DNA of 43,956 nucleotides, taken from Sphingobacteriaceae bacterium. GTDB lineage: Bacteria > Bacteroidota > Bacteroidia > UBA7662. Positions 1 to 6,665 of the stretch are shown here, one piece after another. Below the pieces are notes generated by a model. It was not told the origin of the DNA. It did no database searches and saw only the letters and a list, made by a program, of their open reading frames with translations. The first letter of the stretch is position 1, and every line of letters starts with the position of its first letter. The position numbers and the translations under genes were made by a program. The stretch is from positions 1-43,956 of the forward strand of contig JAUXNJ010000030.1 of the NCBI GenBank assembly GCA_030682795.1, read 5' to 3'.

Positions 1-134
1 ACCGCTGCGCTTTTCAGATTTTTGGCATCCTACATTTATCGTCGAATGGTGCTCATTACTTTCATTGTGGGTGCTTCCTGTGATTTTTGATTTTGCCACT
101 GATTACCATCCGCTAGGGCAGTAAAAATCGCCAT

Positions 135-250
135 CAGCCCCATTCAGCCCATCCGCTAGCGCCCGCTCTATCTGAAAAGCGAGCGCAGCTCGCGGTCTGA
201 TGTCTGAAAAGGGAGCTTTAGCGACCGGTCTGTAAAACGAGCCGCAGGCG
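135..250. repeat. 116-bp direct repeat, copy 1
   Basis: This copy matches 378-493 with a single base difference (GCTCTA here, GCCCTA there), at an offset of 243 bp. Its right half is built from three degenerate phrases of about 25-26 bp starting at 171, 203 and 229. Each begins TCTGAAAA or TCTGTAAAA, has a central GAGC and ends near GG. The first phrase contains the perfect inverted repeat GCGAGC-GCA-GCTCGC. There is no long open frame, so a structured intergenic repeat is more likely than a coding one. Confidence 0.85.
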
Positions 251-377
251 TTGGTCATACATCCATTTGGCAAGCTGCTTCCATCCTTGGTTTACGAACA
301 TGATTTTCATTTTTGGTACTAAACCGATTTTTATCGAGGCCCCTGATGCCATCCGCTTGGGCTTGGTCAATCATCAA

Positions 378-493
378 CAGCCCCATTCAGCCCATCCGCT
401 AGCGCCCGCCCTATCTGAAAAGCGAGCGCAGCTCGCGGTCTGATGTCTGAAAAGGGAGCTTTAGCGACCGGTCTGTAAAACGAGCCGCAGGCG
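378..493. repeat. 116-bp direct repeat, copy 2
   Basis: This is the second copy of the repeat at 135-250, with one mismatch over 116 bases. The flanks diverge right after GCAGGCG, which defines the right boundary. It has the same three internal phrases and the same GAGC/GCTC dyad. It lies just upstream of the rluB promoter, so it could affect that transcript or end one coming from the left; neither is shown. Confidence 0.85.
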
Positions 494-540
494 AGTGATC
501 TTATTAACATATCTTATGCTGCCATGTGAATAATTATCCC

Positions 541-548
541 TATCTTTG
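541..548 (+). promoter_or_regulatory. Bacteroidota -7 promoter element for rluB
   Basis: TATCTTTG is an exact match to the TAnnTTTG -7 element used by the Bacteroidota primary sigma factor. It ends 22 bases before the ATG at 571. I see no clear TTG -33 element at 19-21 bp upstream. Its position makes the GTG at 526 an implausible start. Confidence 0.6.
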
Positions 549-570
549 CGACATATTTAATTATTTTTTC

Positions 571-2505
571 ATGAACGCCAATGAAAATTACGGTCGCGAT
601 GACCGCAGCAGGCGCACCCAGCAAGATGCAAATGCTTTTAATGAAGACCGTCAAGCCCGTTTAGAGCGCTTACAAAAGGAACTTCATACGCTGGAATCGG
701 GTAGCGACGATCAGAAATCAAAACTGATCTCCAGAGATTTAGACCGCCAGCAAAACAAACCAGATTTTTCAGGAAACCGTCCGTTCGGCCGCTTTGAGCG
801 CAACGACCGTGGTACTGACCGTCCGTTTAACCGCGAAGGTGGCCGCTCTTTTGAGCGCCGCGACGACCGTGGTGGCGACCGTCCTTCGTTTAACCGCGAA
901 GGCCGCCCACCATTCGAACGCCGTGATGGCGACAGCCGTCCGCCTTTTGAGCGCCGTGATGGTGACAGCCGTCCGCCATTCCAGCGCCGTGACGAAAACA
1001 GTGGAGGAGGTGATTTTAAGCCCCGCACCCGTCGCGACGACCAAGGCGAAGGCTTCCGCTCACGCCCGCCTTTCCAACGTAGAGATGACAACCAGGGCGA
1101 TCGTCCGTCGTTTAACCGCGACAGCCGTCCGCCTTTTGAGCGCCGCGATGACCGTGGTGGCGACCGTCCTTCGTTTAACCGCGAAGGTGGTCCTAGAAGC
1201 TTCGACCGCAGCGACCGTCCAAGTGGCGACCGCCCAGCCTTCAACCGCGACAGCCGTCCGCCTTTCGAGCGCCGTGACGACCGTGGTGGCGACCGCCCTT
1301 CGTTTAACCGCGAGGGTGGCCCTAGAAACTTTGACCGCAGCGACCGTCCAAGTGGCGACCGCCCGGCCTTCAACCGCGACAGTCGTCCGCCTTTCGAGCG
1401 CCGTGACGACCGTGGTGGTGACCGTCCATCGTTTAACCGCGAGGGTGGCCCAAGAAATTTTGAACGCCCTGCTGGCGACCGTCCCGCTTTCAACCGCGAA
1501 GGTGGTCCCCGTAATTTCGAACGCCCTGCCGGCGACCGTCCTCCGTTTAACCGCGAAGGTGGCCGTCCATACGAGCGCCGCGAAGGCTTTGCGCCGCGCC
1601 GCGATGATCGTGGTGGCGACCGCCCAGCTTTCAACCGCAGCAACGACCGCAACGACCGTGGCACCAGCCGCTTCGGTGACCGTCGTGCAGGTGGTAACCG
1701 CGACAACCGTTCGGGTTTTCAGGCGCCCGATAGCCGTCGCAGAGGGAGATTGACCGAGTTGGATTTCCCTGCGAAACCCCAAACCATCGTGTTTGATCAA
1801 CCCATGCGATTGAACCGCTACATTGCTAACTCAGGCATATGCAGCCGCCGTCGGGCCGATGAGCTCATCACTGCTGGTGAAATTTTCATCAACGGTACTG
1901 CAGTAACCGAGTTAGGCAGCCGCGTGCAGCCAGGTGATGTGGTGACCTATGCAGGTCGCACACTCACCCTCGAAACCCTCGTATATGTGCTTTTGAACAA
2001 GCCGAAGGACTTCATCACCACCCTCGACGATCCAGAAGAGCGTCGCACGGTGATGAACCTGGTGAAAAATGCCACTGAGGAGCGCATCGTACCGGTGGGC
2101 CGCCTCGACCGCAACACCACTGGTTTGCTCGTATTAACCAACGACGGCGAGCTCACCCAAAAACTCACGCATCCGAGCAACAACATTGCCAAGGTGTATG
2201 ATGTGGTGCTCGACAAGCCGCTCACCGAGGCCCATTTCAACCAAATTGCCGAGGGCGTAACCCTCGACGACGGTTTGGCCACGGTGGATGCCATTGCTTA
2301 TCCCAATCCCGAAGACAAATGTGAAGTAGGCGTAGAGATCCACAGTGGTCGCAACCGCATTGTACGTCGCATTTTCGAAAGTTTGGGCTACGATGTGGTA
2401 AAACTCGACCGGGTGTTTTACGCCGGCATCACCAAAAAAGACCTGCCGCGTGGCAACTGGCGCTACCTTACGCCCAAGGAAATCACGCGTTTGAAGTCGA
2501 TGTAA
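571..2505 (+). CDS. rluB: RluB/RsuA-family pseudouridine synthase with long repetitive N-terminus
   Basis: This enzyme isomerises a specific uridine of ribosomal RNA (probably 23S) to pseudouridine. An S4 RNA-binding domain begins near residue 412 (MRLNRYIANSG), and the catalytic domain carries the family motif VGRLDRNTTGLL with the nucleophilic Asp at about residue 513. The first 390 or so residues are a disordered region rich in Arg, Asp, Gly, Pro and Phe, made of FNRE/FERRDDRGGDRP repeats, including a 43-residue unit repeated about three times. Such RGG-like tails often bind RNA. I chose ATG 571 (644 residues) because the -7 box at 541-548 lies inside the longer GTG-started frame. The typical family length is about 240-300, so the extension is the oddity. 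RluB is more likely than RsuA or RluF, but the subtype is inferred. Confidence 0.9.
   Translation: MNANENYGRDDRSRRTQQDANAFNEDRQARLERLQKELHTLESGSDDQKSKLISRDLDRQQNKPDFSGNRPFGRFERNDRGTDRPFNREGGRSFERRDDRGGDRPSFNREGRPPFERRDGDSRPPFERRDGDSRPPFQRRDENSGGGDFKPRTRRDDQGEGFRSRPPFQRRDDNQGDRPSFNRDSRPPFERRDDRGGDRPSFNREGGPRSFDRSDRPSGDRPAFNRDSRPPFERRDDRGGDRPSFNREGGPRNFDRSDRPSGDRPAFNRDSRPPFERRDDRGGDRPSFNREGGPRNFERPAGDRPAFNREGGPRNFERPAGDRPPFNREGGRPYERREGFAPRRDDRGGDRPAFNRSNDRNDRGTSRFGDRRAGGNRDNRSGFQAPDSRRRGRLTELDFPAKPQTIVFDQPMRLNRYIANSGICSRRRADELITAGEIFINGTAVTELGSRVQPGDVVTYAGRTLTLETLVYVLLNKPKDFITTLDDPEERRTVMNLVKNATEERIVPVGRLDRNTTGLLVLTNDGELTQKLTHPSNNIAKVYDVVLDKPLTEAHFNQIAEGVTLDDGLATVDAIAYPNPEDKCEVGVEIHSGRNRIVRRIFESLGYDVVKLDRVFYAGITKKDLPRGNWRYLTPKEITRLKSM
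1120..1475 (+). repeat. 129-bp in-frame tandem repeat inside rluB
   Basis: Units start at 1120, 1249 and 1378 (each opening GACAG[CT]CGTCCGCC), a period of exactly 129 bp or 43 codons; the third unit is partial. Differences between units are mostly synonymous third-position changes. From about 1453 a shorter 57-bp unit takes over (REGGPRNFERPAGDRP, twice). The even codon phasing means copy number can change without a frameshift. Confidence 0.85.
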
Positions 2506-2524
2506 GCGCATCGATGATGTTTAC

Positions 2525-2557
2525 AAAGCGTCAGCCTGTCAAGGTTGGCGCTTTTTT
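2525..2557 (+). terminator. Rho-independent terminator after rluB
   Basis: AAAGCGTCAGCC pairs with GGTTGGCGCTTT (12 bp with two G-U pairs) across a short TGTCAA loop, followed by a run of T. It starts 20 bases after the rluB stop codon. Confidence 0.85.
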
Positions 2558-2941
2558 GGTTTTGGGGGGAAGGGGAAGGAAGGATGAAGAGGGAAGTATG
2601 AACAAAGAAAGGATGAAGTAAGCAGGGTGAAAGGGAAGTAGGAGCGCGTTGGATGATGCGGGAGACTGGCTTGGTGAAAGCGTTGGGAGGACTCAGCAGC
2701 GGCGTGCACGAGGCTAGAGAATGAAAAACTAAATCTATCCGCCCCTATGAATGGCTAAACGTCCTGTTTATGCGCTTGGTCACGCTTTTTTGGCCTTTTA
2801 GATTCCCATGCGGCAGCTAAGTAGCTTAAAGTAGCGGCTATACAGCTCAAAGGCGCTGATTTATTTTTTGCGCACATACACAAAAAACATTAGATTAGGG
2901 GTGATAAGTTGAGGCTTTTATCGAAGTTAGTGCCAATCATA
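2558..2941. other. Gene-free region with purine-rich tract
   Basis: 2565-2645 is strongly biased to G and A on the plus strand (repeated GGATGAAG and GGGAAGTA words). The rest, to about 2941, is AT-rich with no open frame that looks coding and no recognised RNA. The purine tract resembles polypurine spacer sequence; I infer no function. Confidence 0.4.
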
Positions 2942-3205
2942 ATGACGATTGCAGAACTCCTCAATAAATTGAAAGAATTGAAAATTCCTGCAGACCACCA
3001 TTATCTACCTGGACTTTAAGGTGCGAGTGTGACCTCTCCCCAAAAAAATCGGACTGTTCGAAATAGAATTTCGGGAAACAATTGAGCGGCTGGCGATAAT
3101 TCCAGACCATATAATGAAATTCCCCAAATTCTTGATGCCAACTTTGCTTTGGAAGAAGAGTTTCTTGTGTATGAAGTTTTTAAAATACGAGCGTATCAGC
3201 GCTGA
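2942..3205 (+). pseudogene. Probable decayed small gene
   Basis: ATG at 2942 opens a protein-like frame (MTIAELLNKLKELKIPADHH) that stops at 3017-3019 after 25 codons. A second protein-like stretch (KKIGLFEIEFRE) follows from 3042 in a different frame. A third (FALEEEFLVYEVFKIRAYQR) runs back in the first frame from 3143 to a TGA at 3203. Together they look like one small soluble protein of about 85-90 residues broken by a stop and at least two indels. I do not recognise the family with confidence. The case rests on coding-like amino-acid composition only. Confidence 0.35.
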
Positions 3206-3249
3206 ATAGCCTACTGCGGTATTCCAAGTAAAACCGTATGCAAAATCAA

Positions 3250-3276
3250 AAAGACCAGCCTTTCGGGCTGGTCTTT
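3250..3276. terminator. Strong hairpin terminator, acting on the minus-strand cluster
   Basis: AAAGACCAGCC and GGCTGGTCTTT form a perfect 11-bp stem around a TTTCG loop. Read on the minus strand it is followed by T-rich sequence (TTTTTGATTTTG), 24 bases after the stop of the gene ending at 3301. A T-run also follows on the plus strand (CGTTTTTT), so it may work both ways. Confidence 0.85.
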
Positions 3277-3300
3277 CGTTTTTTAGAGGGTTGCGTTGAA

Positions 3301-4128
3301 TTACTTCACCAACATCTTCTGACTAAAGCGCTTGCTGCCAGCTTCTACATGGATGAAATAAACACCTGCAGCCAGGCTCTGTTTAACTTCAAATACATGC
3401 TGTTGCTCGCCTGCTTCTTCGGTGCTGTTAAGCAATTGCATGCTTTGACGGCCCGTAATGTCGAATACTTTAATATTTACTTTTTCACTACGCTCTAAAG
3501 TATAACTCACCGTTACCTTGTCGGTTACGGGATTAGGATAAATGCGGAAATTTTTCAATTTTCCATTGTCTGCTACTGAAGCAGCTAAGTTCTCTTGCAC
3601 TACTTGCTGCGATAAGCGTAAACCCGTGTTGCGGCCATTTACGAAGGCGCCGTAAAAGGTAACTGGACCAGTACCGGCCACGGGAGCTTTCCATCTAAAA
3701 GTCCAACTACCTGATGGTCCACTTTGCGGACCAGTGTGCGTTACATACTTACCGGCACCCACGGTTTGCGTGCCTCCACTGCCAGAGGTGGTAATATTTA
3801 TGAGTTCGCCTTGTAAAGCGCCAGCCACTGATTGCGGGGATATTTGAAAACCCTTGTTTCCAGTACCGCTGAAATTTACTTGTACTAGGTATGTCTCGCC
3901 AGGATTATAACCTGCAGCAGGTACCCCAACCGCAAATAAGTTACTGGCATTTTGTGGGGTAGAGGCATGGCAGCCTGCAGTTGCGCAAGTGAGGCCATTA
4001 TCGGCAGGCGCGCCTACACGACCAGCAGGAGCACCAAAAGGATTGGTGTGCGCTTGATTGTACATACCATCAATGGCCATGCCTACCACAAATAGGATGC
4101 TGGTGAGAAGGGTAAATTTTTTAATCAT
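3301..4128 (-). CDS. T9SS-exported choice-of-anchor-V-like protein with CX4CH motif
   Basis: This is a secreted protein of 275 residues. It has an N-terminal signal-like hydrophobic segment, then the GAPAGRVGAPADNG / cysteine-His motif seen in Bacteroidota choice-of-anchor V (Reeler-like) proteins, and a beta-rich domain to about residue 185. It ends in a type A C-terminal sorting domain (RIYPNPVTDKVTVSY ... AGVYFIHV ... KMLVK) that marks it for type IX secretion to the cell surface. The cysteine motif is CATAGCH (plus positions 3967-3987), CX4CH rather than the usual CxxCH; heme binding is possible but unproven. It lies downstream of the DUF5777 barrel and cytochrome lipoprotein genes, separated by a 74-base gap with a near-match -7 box, and is probably functionally linked to them. 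Confidence 0.8.
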   Translation of the reverse strand: MIKKFTLLTSILFVVGMAIDGMYNQAHTNPFGAPAGRVGAPADNGLTCATAGCHASTPQNASNLFAVGVPAAGYNPGETYLVQVNFSGTGNKGFQISPQSVAGALQGELINITTSGSGGTQTVGAGKYVTHTGPQSGPSGSWTFRWKAPVAGTGPVTFYGAFVNGRNTGLRLSQQVVQENLAASVADNGKLKNFRIYPNPVTDKVTVSYTLERSEKVNIKVFDITGRQSMQLLNSTEEAGEQQHVFEVKQSLAAGVYFIHVEAGSKRFSQKMLVK

Positions 4129-4202
4129 ATGGTATATGTCAAGCTATTGGATTGCAAATTACGTTCTTAGCGAAATTAATTGTCATTAAATCTTCATAAA
4201 AT

Positions 4203-5093
4203 TTAGCGATGCTCTTTGGGACTGCGAATGGTGAACACGCGAGATAGGTTAAAGCCAAAGTGAATGTCACCCTTACCCCATTGTCCGTTAGGGCCCGTAA
4301 TGAATTGCTGTTCGTTTAAACCGCGACTATTGGTAAAATGAAGCTGGAATACATGTCCGCCAGTTTCAATGTCAATGCCTACTGACAAGCTATTATTTTG
4401 ATTGGGAAGCTGGCCAGGTAGTACATAGAAATAATCGAAGGTGGTGGCGATGCGATTGTTGAGTTTTACTCTGCCGCCCACGCCCATCGCAAATACATCG
4501 TTGGGGTCGTTCGGTGTGGCTACCAGGTTGCGGTGTACCACAGTAGGGCTTAGCTGCAGACTGAATTTATCGTTGAATTTTCGGGCAATGAGCACTTGGT
4601 GGTAATAGGCCATGCGCGAGCTAAACAGATTTTCACGGTCGGGATTGGCCCAGCGCAAGCTGCTCACAATGGCGCCACTTACCCAACTCACCGAAACAGG
4701 CATGTTCACCGCCCCGGTCGATTGCCTCAGGAGCTTGTATTTGATGAGTCCGTCGTATTGCTTGCCGATGTTACTTCGGCCGACACCTATTTGCAGCCGG
4801 TCGGTAATGCCGTAGTCGAAACTCATGCGCATATTGGCCTGATCAAGTCCAAACAGCTCATAAGCCCCTCCGTTAACAGCACCAAAACGGTGTAAAATCC
4901 TAAAATCCAACACCCCAGCTGATACGTTTTCAATCGAATGTGCATTAATGATGCGGGTAGATTTGAAGGCATATTTGGCATATTCTATCGTAGGCTCCTC
5001 CATGGAATTAAGTAAGTCCTCGAGTTCGTCTTGTGCCTTTGCTGCACACCATGGGAGCATCAGGGCCAGACTTAAAACTATAATTTGCTTCAT
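4203..5093 (-). CDS. DUF5777-family outer-membrane beta-barrel protein
   Basis: A 296-residue protein with a cleavable signal peptide (LMLPWCAAKAQ) and a body of alternating beta strands. It has the family's typical segments (STRIINAHSIENVSAGVLDF, FGLDQANMRMSFDYGITDRL, GVGRSNIGKQYDGLIKYKLL). These match DUF5777, a Bacteroidota family predicted to be an outer-membrane beta-barrel; no reaction is known. It starts 3 bases after the stop of the cytochrome gene at 5097-5462, so the two are surely co-transcribed. The partnership suggests a role at the outer membrane related to that cytochrome, which is inference. Confidence 0.8.
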   Translation of the reverse strand: MKQIIVLSLALMLPWCAAKAQDELEDLLNSMEEPTIEYAKYAFKSTRIINAHSIENVSAGVLDFRILHRFGAVNGGAYELFGLDQANMRMSFDYGITDRLQIGVGRSNIGKQYDGLIKYKLLRQSTGAVNMPVSVSWVSGAIVSSLRWANPDRENLFSSRMAYYHQVLIARKFNDKFSLQLSPTVVHRNLVATPNDPNDVFAMGVGGRVKLNNRIATTFDYFYVLPGQLPNQNNSLSVGIDIETGGHVFQLHFTNSRGLNEQQFITGPNGQWGKGDIHFGFNLSRVFTIRSPKEHR

Positions 5094-5096
5094 ATT

Positions 5097-5462
5097 TTAA
5101 TTGTTCAGCGCGCCTTGATTGGCCCATGCTTTGATTTGATCGATTCTACAGGCATCCATCTTGGCACCTTGTGGCATTAGCAAAGCATCTCCTTCGTTTC
5201 GGGTGATCCGATCTATGATGCGGTTTATGCTGCCAGCTACTTCAGCGTGTGTGGTAAGGGCCAAACCGCCTGACGGAAATCCGCCGCTGTGACAGGAAGT
5301 ACAGCGCGTTTGCATGATGGGTTGAATGGTGGTTGCGTAGCTAATGGTCGTGGTATCACAGCCATTTCCGGGTACTACTGGATAGAGATCCTGCTCGTTA
5401 TCATAATAGCAAGCCTGTAAGCAGGCCATCAACATCAAAGCTCCAAAAAGTCGTTTTAGCAT
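5097..5462 (-). CDS. Small c-type cytochrome lipoprotein
   Basis: A 121-residue protein with a lipoprotein signal peptide (lipobox LQAC near residue 18) and one canonical CxxCH heme motif (CTSCHSGG, about residues 55-60). A conserved downstream segment contains LLMPQGAKMD, where the Met may be the distal heme ligand. It resembles single-domain cytochrome c proteins that are often given as hypothetical lipoproteins in Bacteroidota. It is first in the minus-strand cluster with the DUF5777 barrel. It is likely anchored to a membrane facing the periplasm and takes part in electron transfer; the partner is unknown. No exact TAnnTTTG box is visible upstream. Confidence 0.8.
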   Translation of the reverse strand: MLKRLFGALMLMACLQACYYDNEQDLYPVVPGNGCDTTTISYATTIQPIMQTRCTSCHSGGFPSGGLALTTHAEVAGSINRIIDRITRNEGDALLMPQGAKMDACRIDQIKAWANQGALNN

Positions 5463-5628
5463 GGTCCAATAGATTTTTTCAATAATAATAAGGTGTTTTG
5501 CCCTAAAATGTTAACGTTAAACTTACGGTCTCGGATTGATTCCATTCATTTTTAATGTCTCTTACCGTAAAAATAGGCGCTGAAAGCGTAAAAACCGAGC
5601 TATACTACCTAAGTACCGCCAAATCGGT

Positions 5629-5636
5629 TAAATTTG
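5629..5636 (+). promoter_or_regulatory. -7 promoter element for threonine dehydrogenase gene
   Basis: TAAATTTG matches TAnnTTTG exactly and ends 20 bases before the ATG at 5657. No clear -33 TTG is present at the expected distance. Confidence 0.5.
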
Positions 5637-5656
5637 CCATTCCTTAAAACGAAGGC

Positions 5657-6610
5657 ATGGCAAGTAACGAAAGAATTTTGATTTTGGGATCTGAGGGACA
5701 GCTCGGGTCGGAATTATCAGTGATTTTACAGCAAAAGCATGGGCTGCAAAATGTGATTTGCAGTGACATCCGCAACGGAAAGCCAGAGGCCGATCGTCGT
5801 TTTATGGAATTGGATGTGTTGGATGCTGAAGCCATTGAGCAGGTCATCATCTCCGAAAATATCACTACCATTTATTTGCTGGCCGCAGTTTTATCGGCCA
5901 AAGGCGAAACCAATCCCAATTTTGCCTGGAAGTTGAACATGGACAGCTTGCTGCATGTGCTCAACTTCGCCGTGAAGCACAAGGTCAACCGGGTGTTTTG
6001 GCCGAGTTCGATTGCGGCCTTTGGTCCTACTACCCCGCGCGATTTCACACCTCAGTTGCCATACATGGACCCAACCACCGTTTACGGCATCAGCAAGCTG
6101 AGCGGAGAGTTGTGGTGTCAGTATTATTTTAATCGTTATGGACTCGATGTTCGTTCCTTACGCTACCCTGGCATTATCAGCTGGAAAACGCCTCCAGGCG
6201 GGGGAACTACCGATTATGCAGTAGAAATTTTCCATGAGGCGCTTAAAAAGAACGAGTACACCTGCTTCTTGCAAGAAAATACGGCCTTGCCCATGATGTT
6301 TGTAGATGATGCCATCCGTGCCACGATTGAATTGATGGAAGCGCCTGCCGAAAGCATCAAGGTACGCACCAGCTACAACCTCGCTGCCGTGAGTTTCACC
6401 CCAGGTGAGTTGGCCAAGTCGATTCAAAAGCGTATGCCTGATTTTAAGATGGGCTACAAAACCGATTACCGCCAGGCCATTGCCGACGGCTGGCCATCGA
6501 GCATCGACGATAGTGCAGCGCGTAAGGACTGGGGCTGGAACCACCAATTCGATACCGAAGGCATGGTAGATGAAATGCTGGATAACCTCAAGAAGCAGCT
6601 TTTGGGCTAA
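5657..6610 (+). CDS. L-threonine 3-dehydrogenase, short-chain (UDP-epimerase-like) type
   Basis: This enzyme oxidises L-threonine to 2-amino-3-oxobutyrate using NAD+, the first step of threonine breakdown to glycine and acetyl-CoA. The 317-residue protein has an N-terminal Rossmann motif (ILGSEGQLGSEL), the SSIAAFG segment, and the SDR catalytic pair YGISK near residue 143. It also has the hallmark PGGGTTDYAVEIF loop shared by the extended-SDR threonine dehydrogenases of Flavobacteria and Cytophaga. It differs from the zinc-dependent MDR-type Tdh, so I leave the symbol empty. The gene stands alone, facing recQ, with only 55 bases between their stop codons. Confidence 0.88.
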   Translation: MASNERILILGSEGQLGSELSVILQQKHGLQNVICSDIRNGKPEADRRFMELDVLDAEAIEQVIISENITTIYLLAAVLSAKGETNPNFAWKLNMDSLLHVLNFAVKHKVNRVFWPSSIAAFGPTTPRDFTPQLPYMDPTTVYGISKLSGELWCQYYFNRYGLDVRSLRYPGIISWKTPPGGGTTDYAVEIFHEALKKNEYTCFLQENTALPMMFVDDAIRATIELMEAPAESIKVRTSYNLAAVSFTPGELAKSIQKRMPDFKMGYKTDYRQAIADGWPSSIDDSAARKDWGWNHQFDTEGMVDEMLDNLKKQLLG

Positions 6611-6665
6611 TTGCCCACTGCTTGGGTGTTGCGCAACTTCTGAATACCTACCTCTTGTTGTTAAC

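Larger units (their letters stand above)
1..540. other. Gene-free leader region before rluB
   Basis: I see no convincing coding region here. It holds two near-identical copies of a 116-bp repeat (listed separately), each preceded by a related AT-richer segment with a shared word CATCCGCT (positions 107 and 350 and again inside each repeat). The right-hand copy stops about 47 bases before the rluB -7 box. The remaining sequence has no recognisable RNA or regulatory family. Confidence 0.6.

Noticed and set aside
711-1706. Long open frames on the minus strand and in other plus frames inside the rluB repeat region
   Set aside because: They arise from the GC-rich repeated codons of the real frame; their translations are Arg/Ser or Ala/Thr/Val monotonies with no domain.
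3238-3498. 86-codon plus-strand frame across the terminator and the T9SS gene
   Set aside because: It spans a strong hairpin and is antisense to the conserved sorting domain.
4150-4185. Near-match -7 box (TAATTTG, minus strand) upstream of the T9SS protein gene
   Set aside because: The spacing in the box is one base short of TAnnTTTG and no -33 element accompanies it; too weak to list as a promoter.
6628-6637. GTTGCGCAAC palindrome between convergent threonine dehydrogenase and recQ
   Set aside because: It has no loop or U-run, so it is not a terminator, and a lone 10-bp palindrome is expected by chance.
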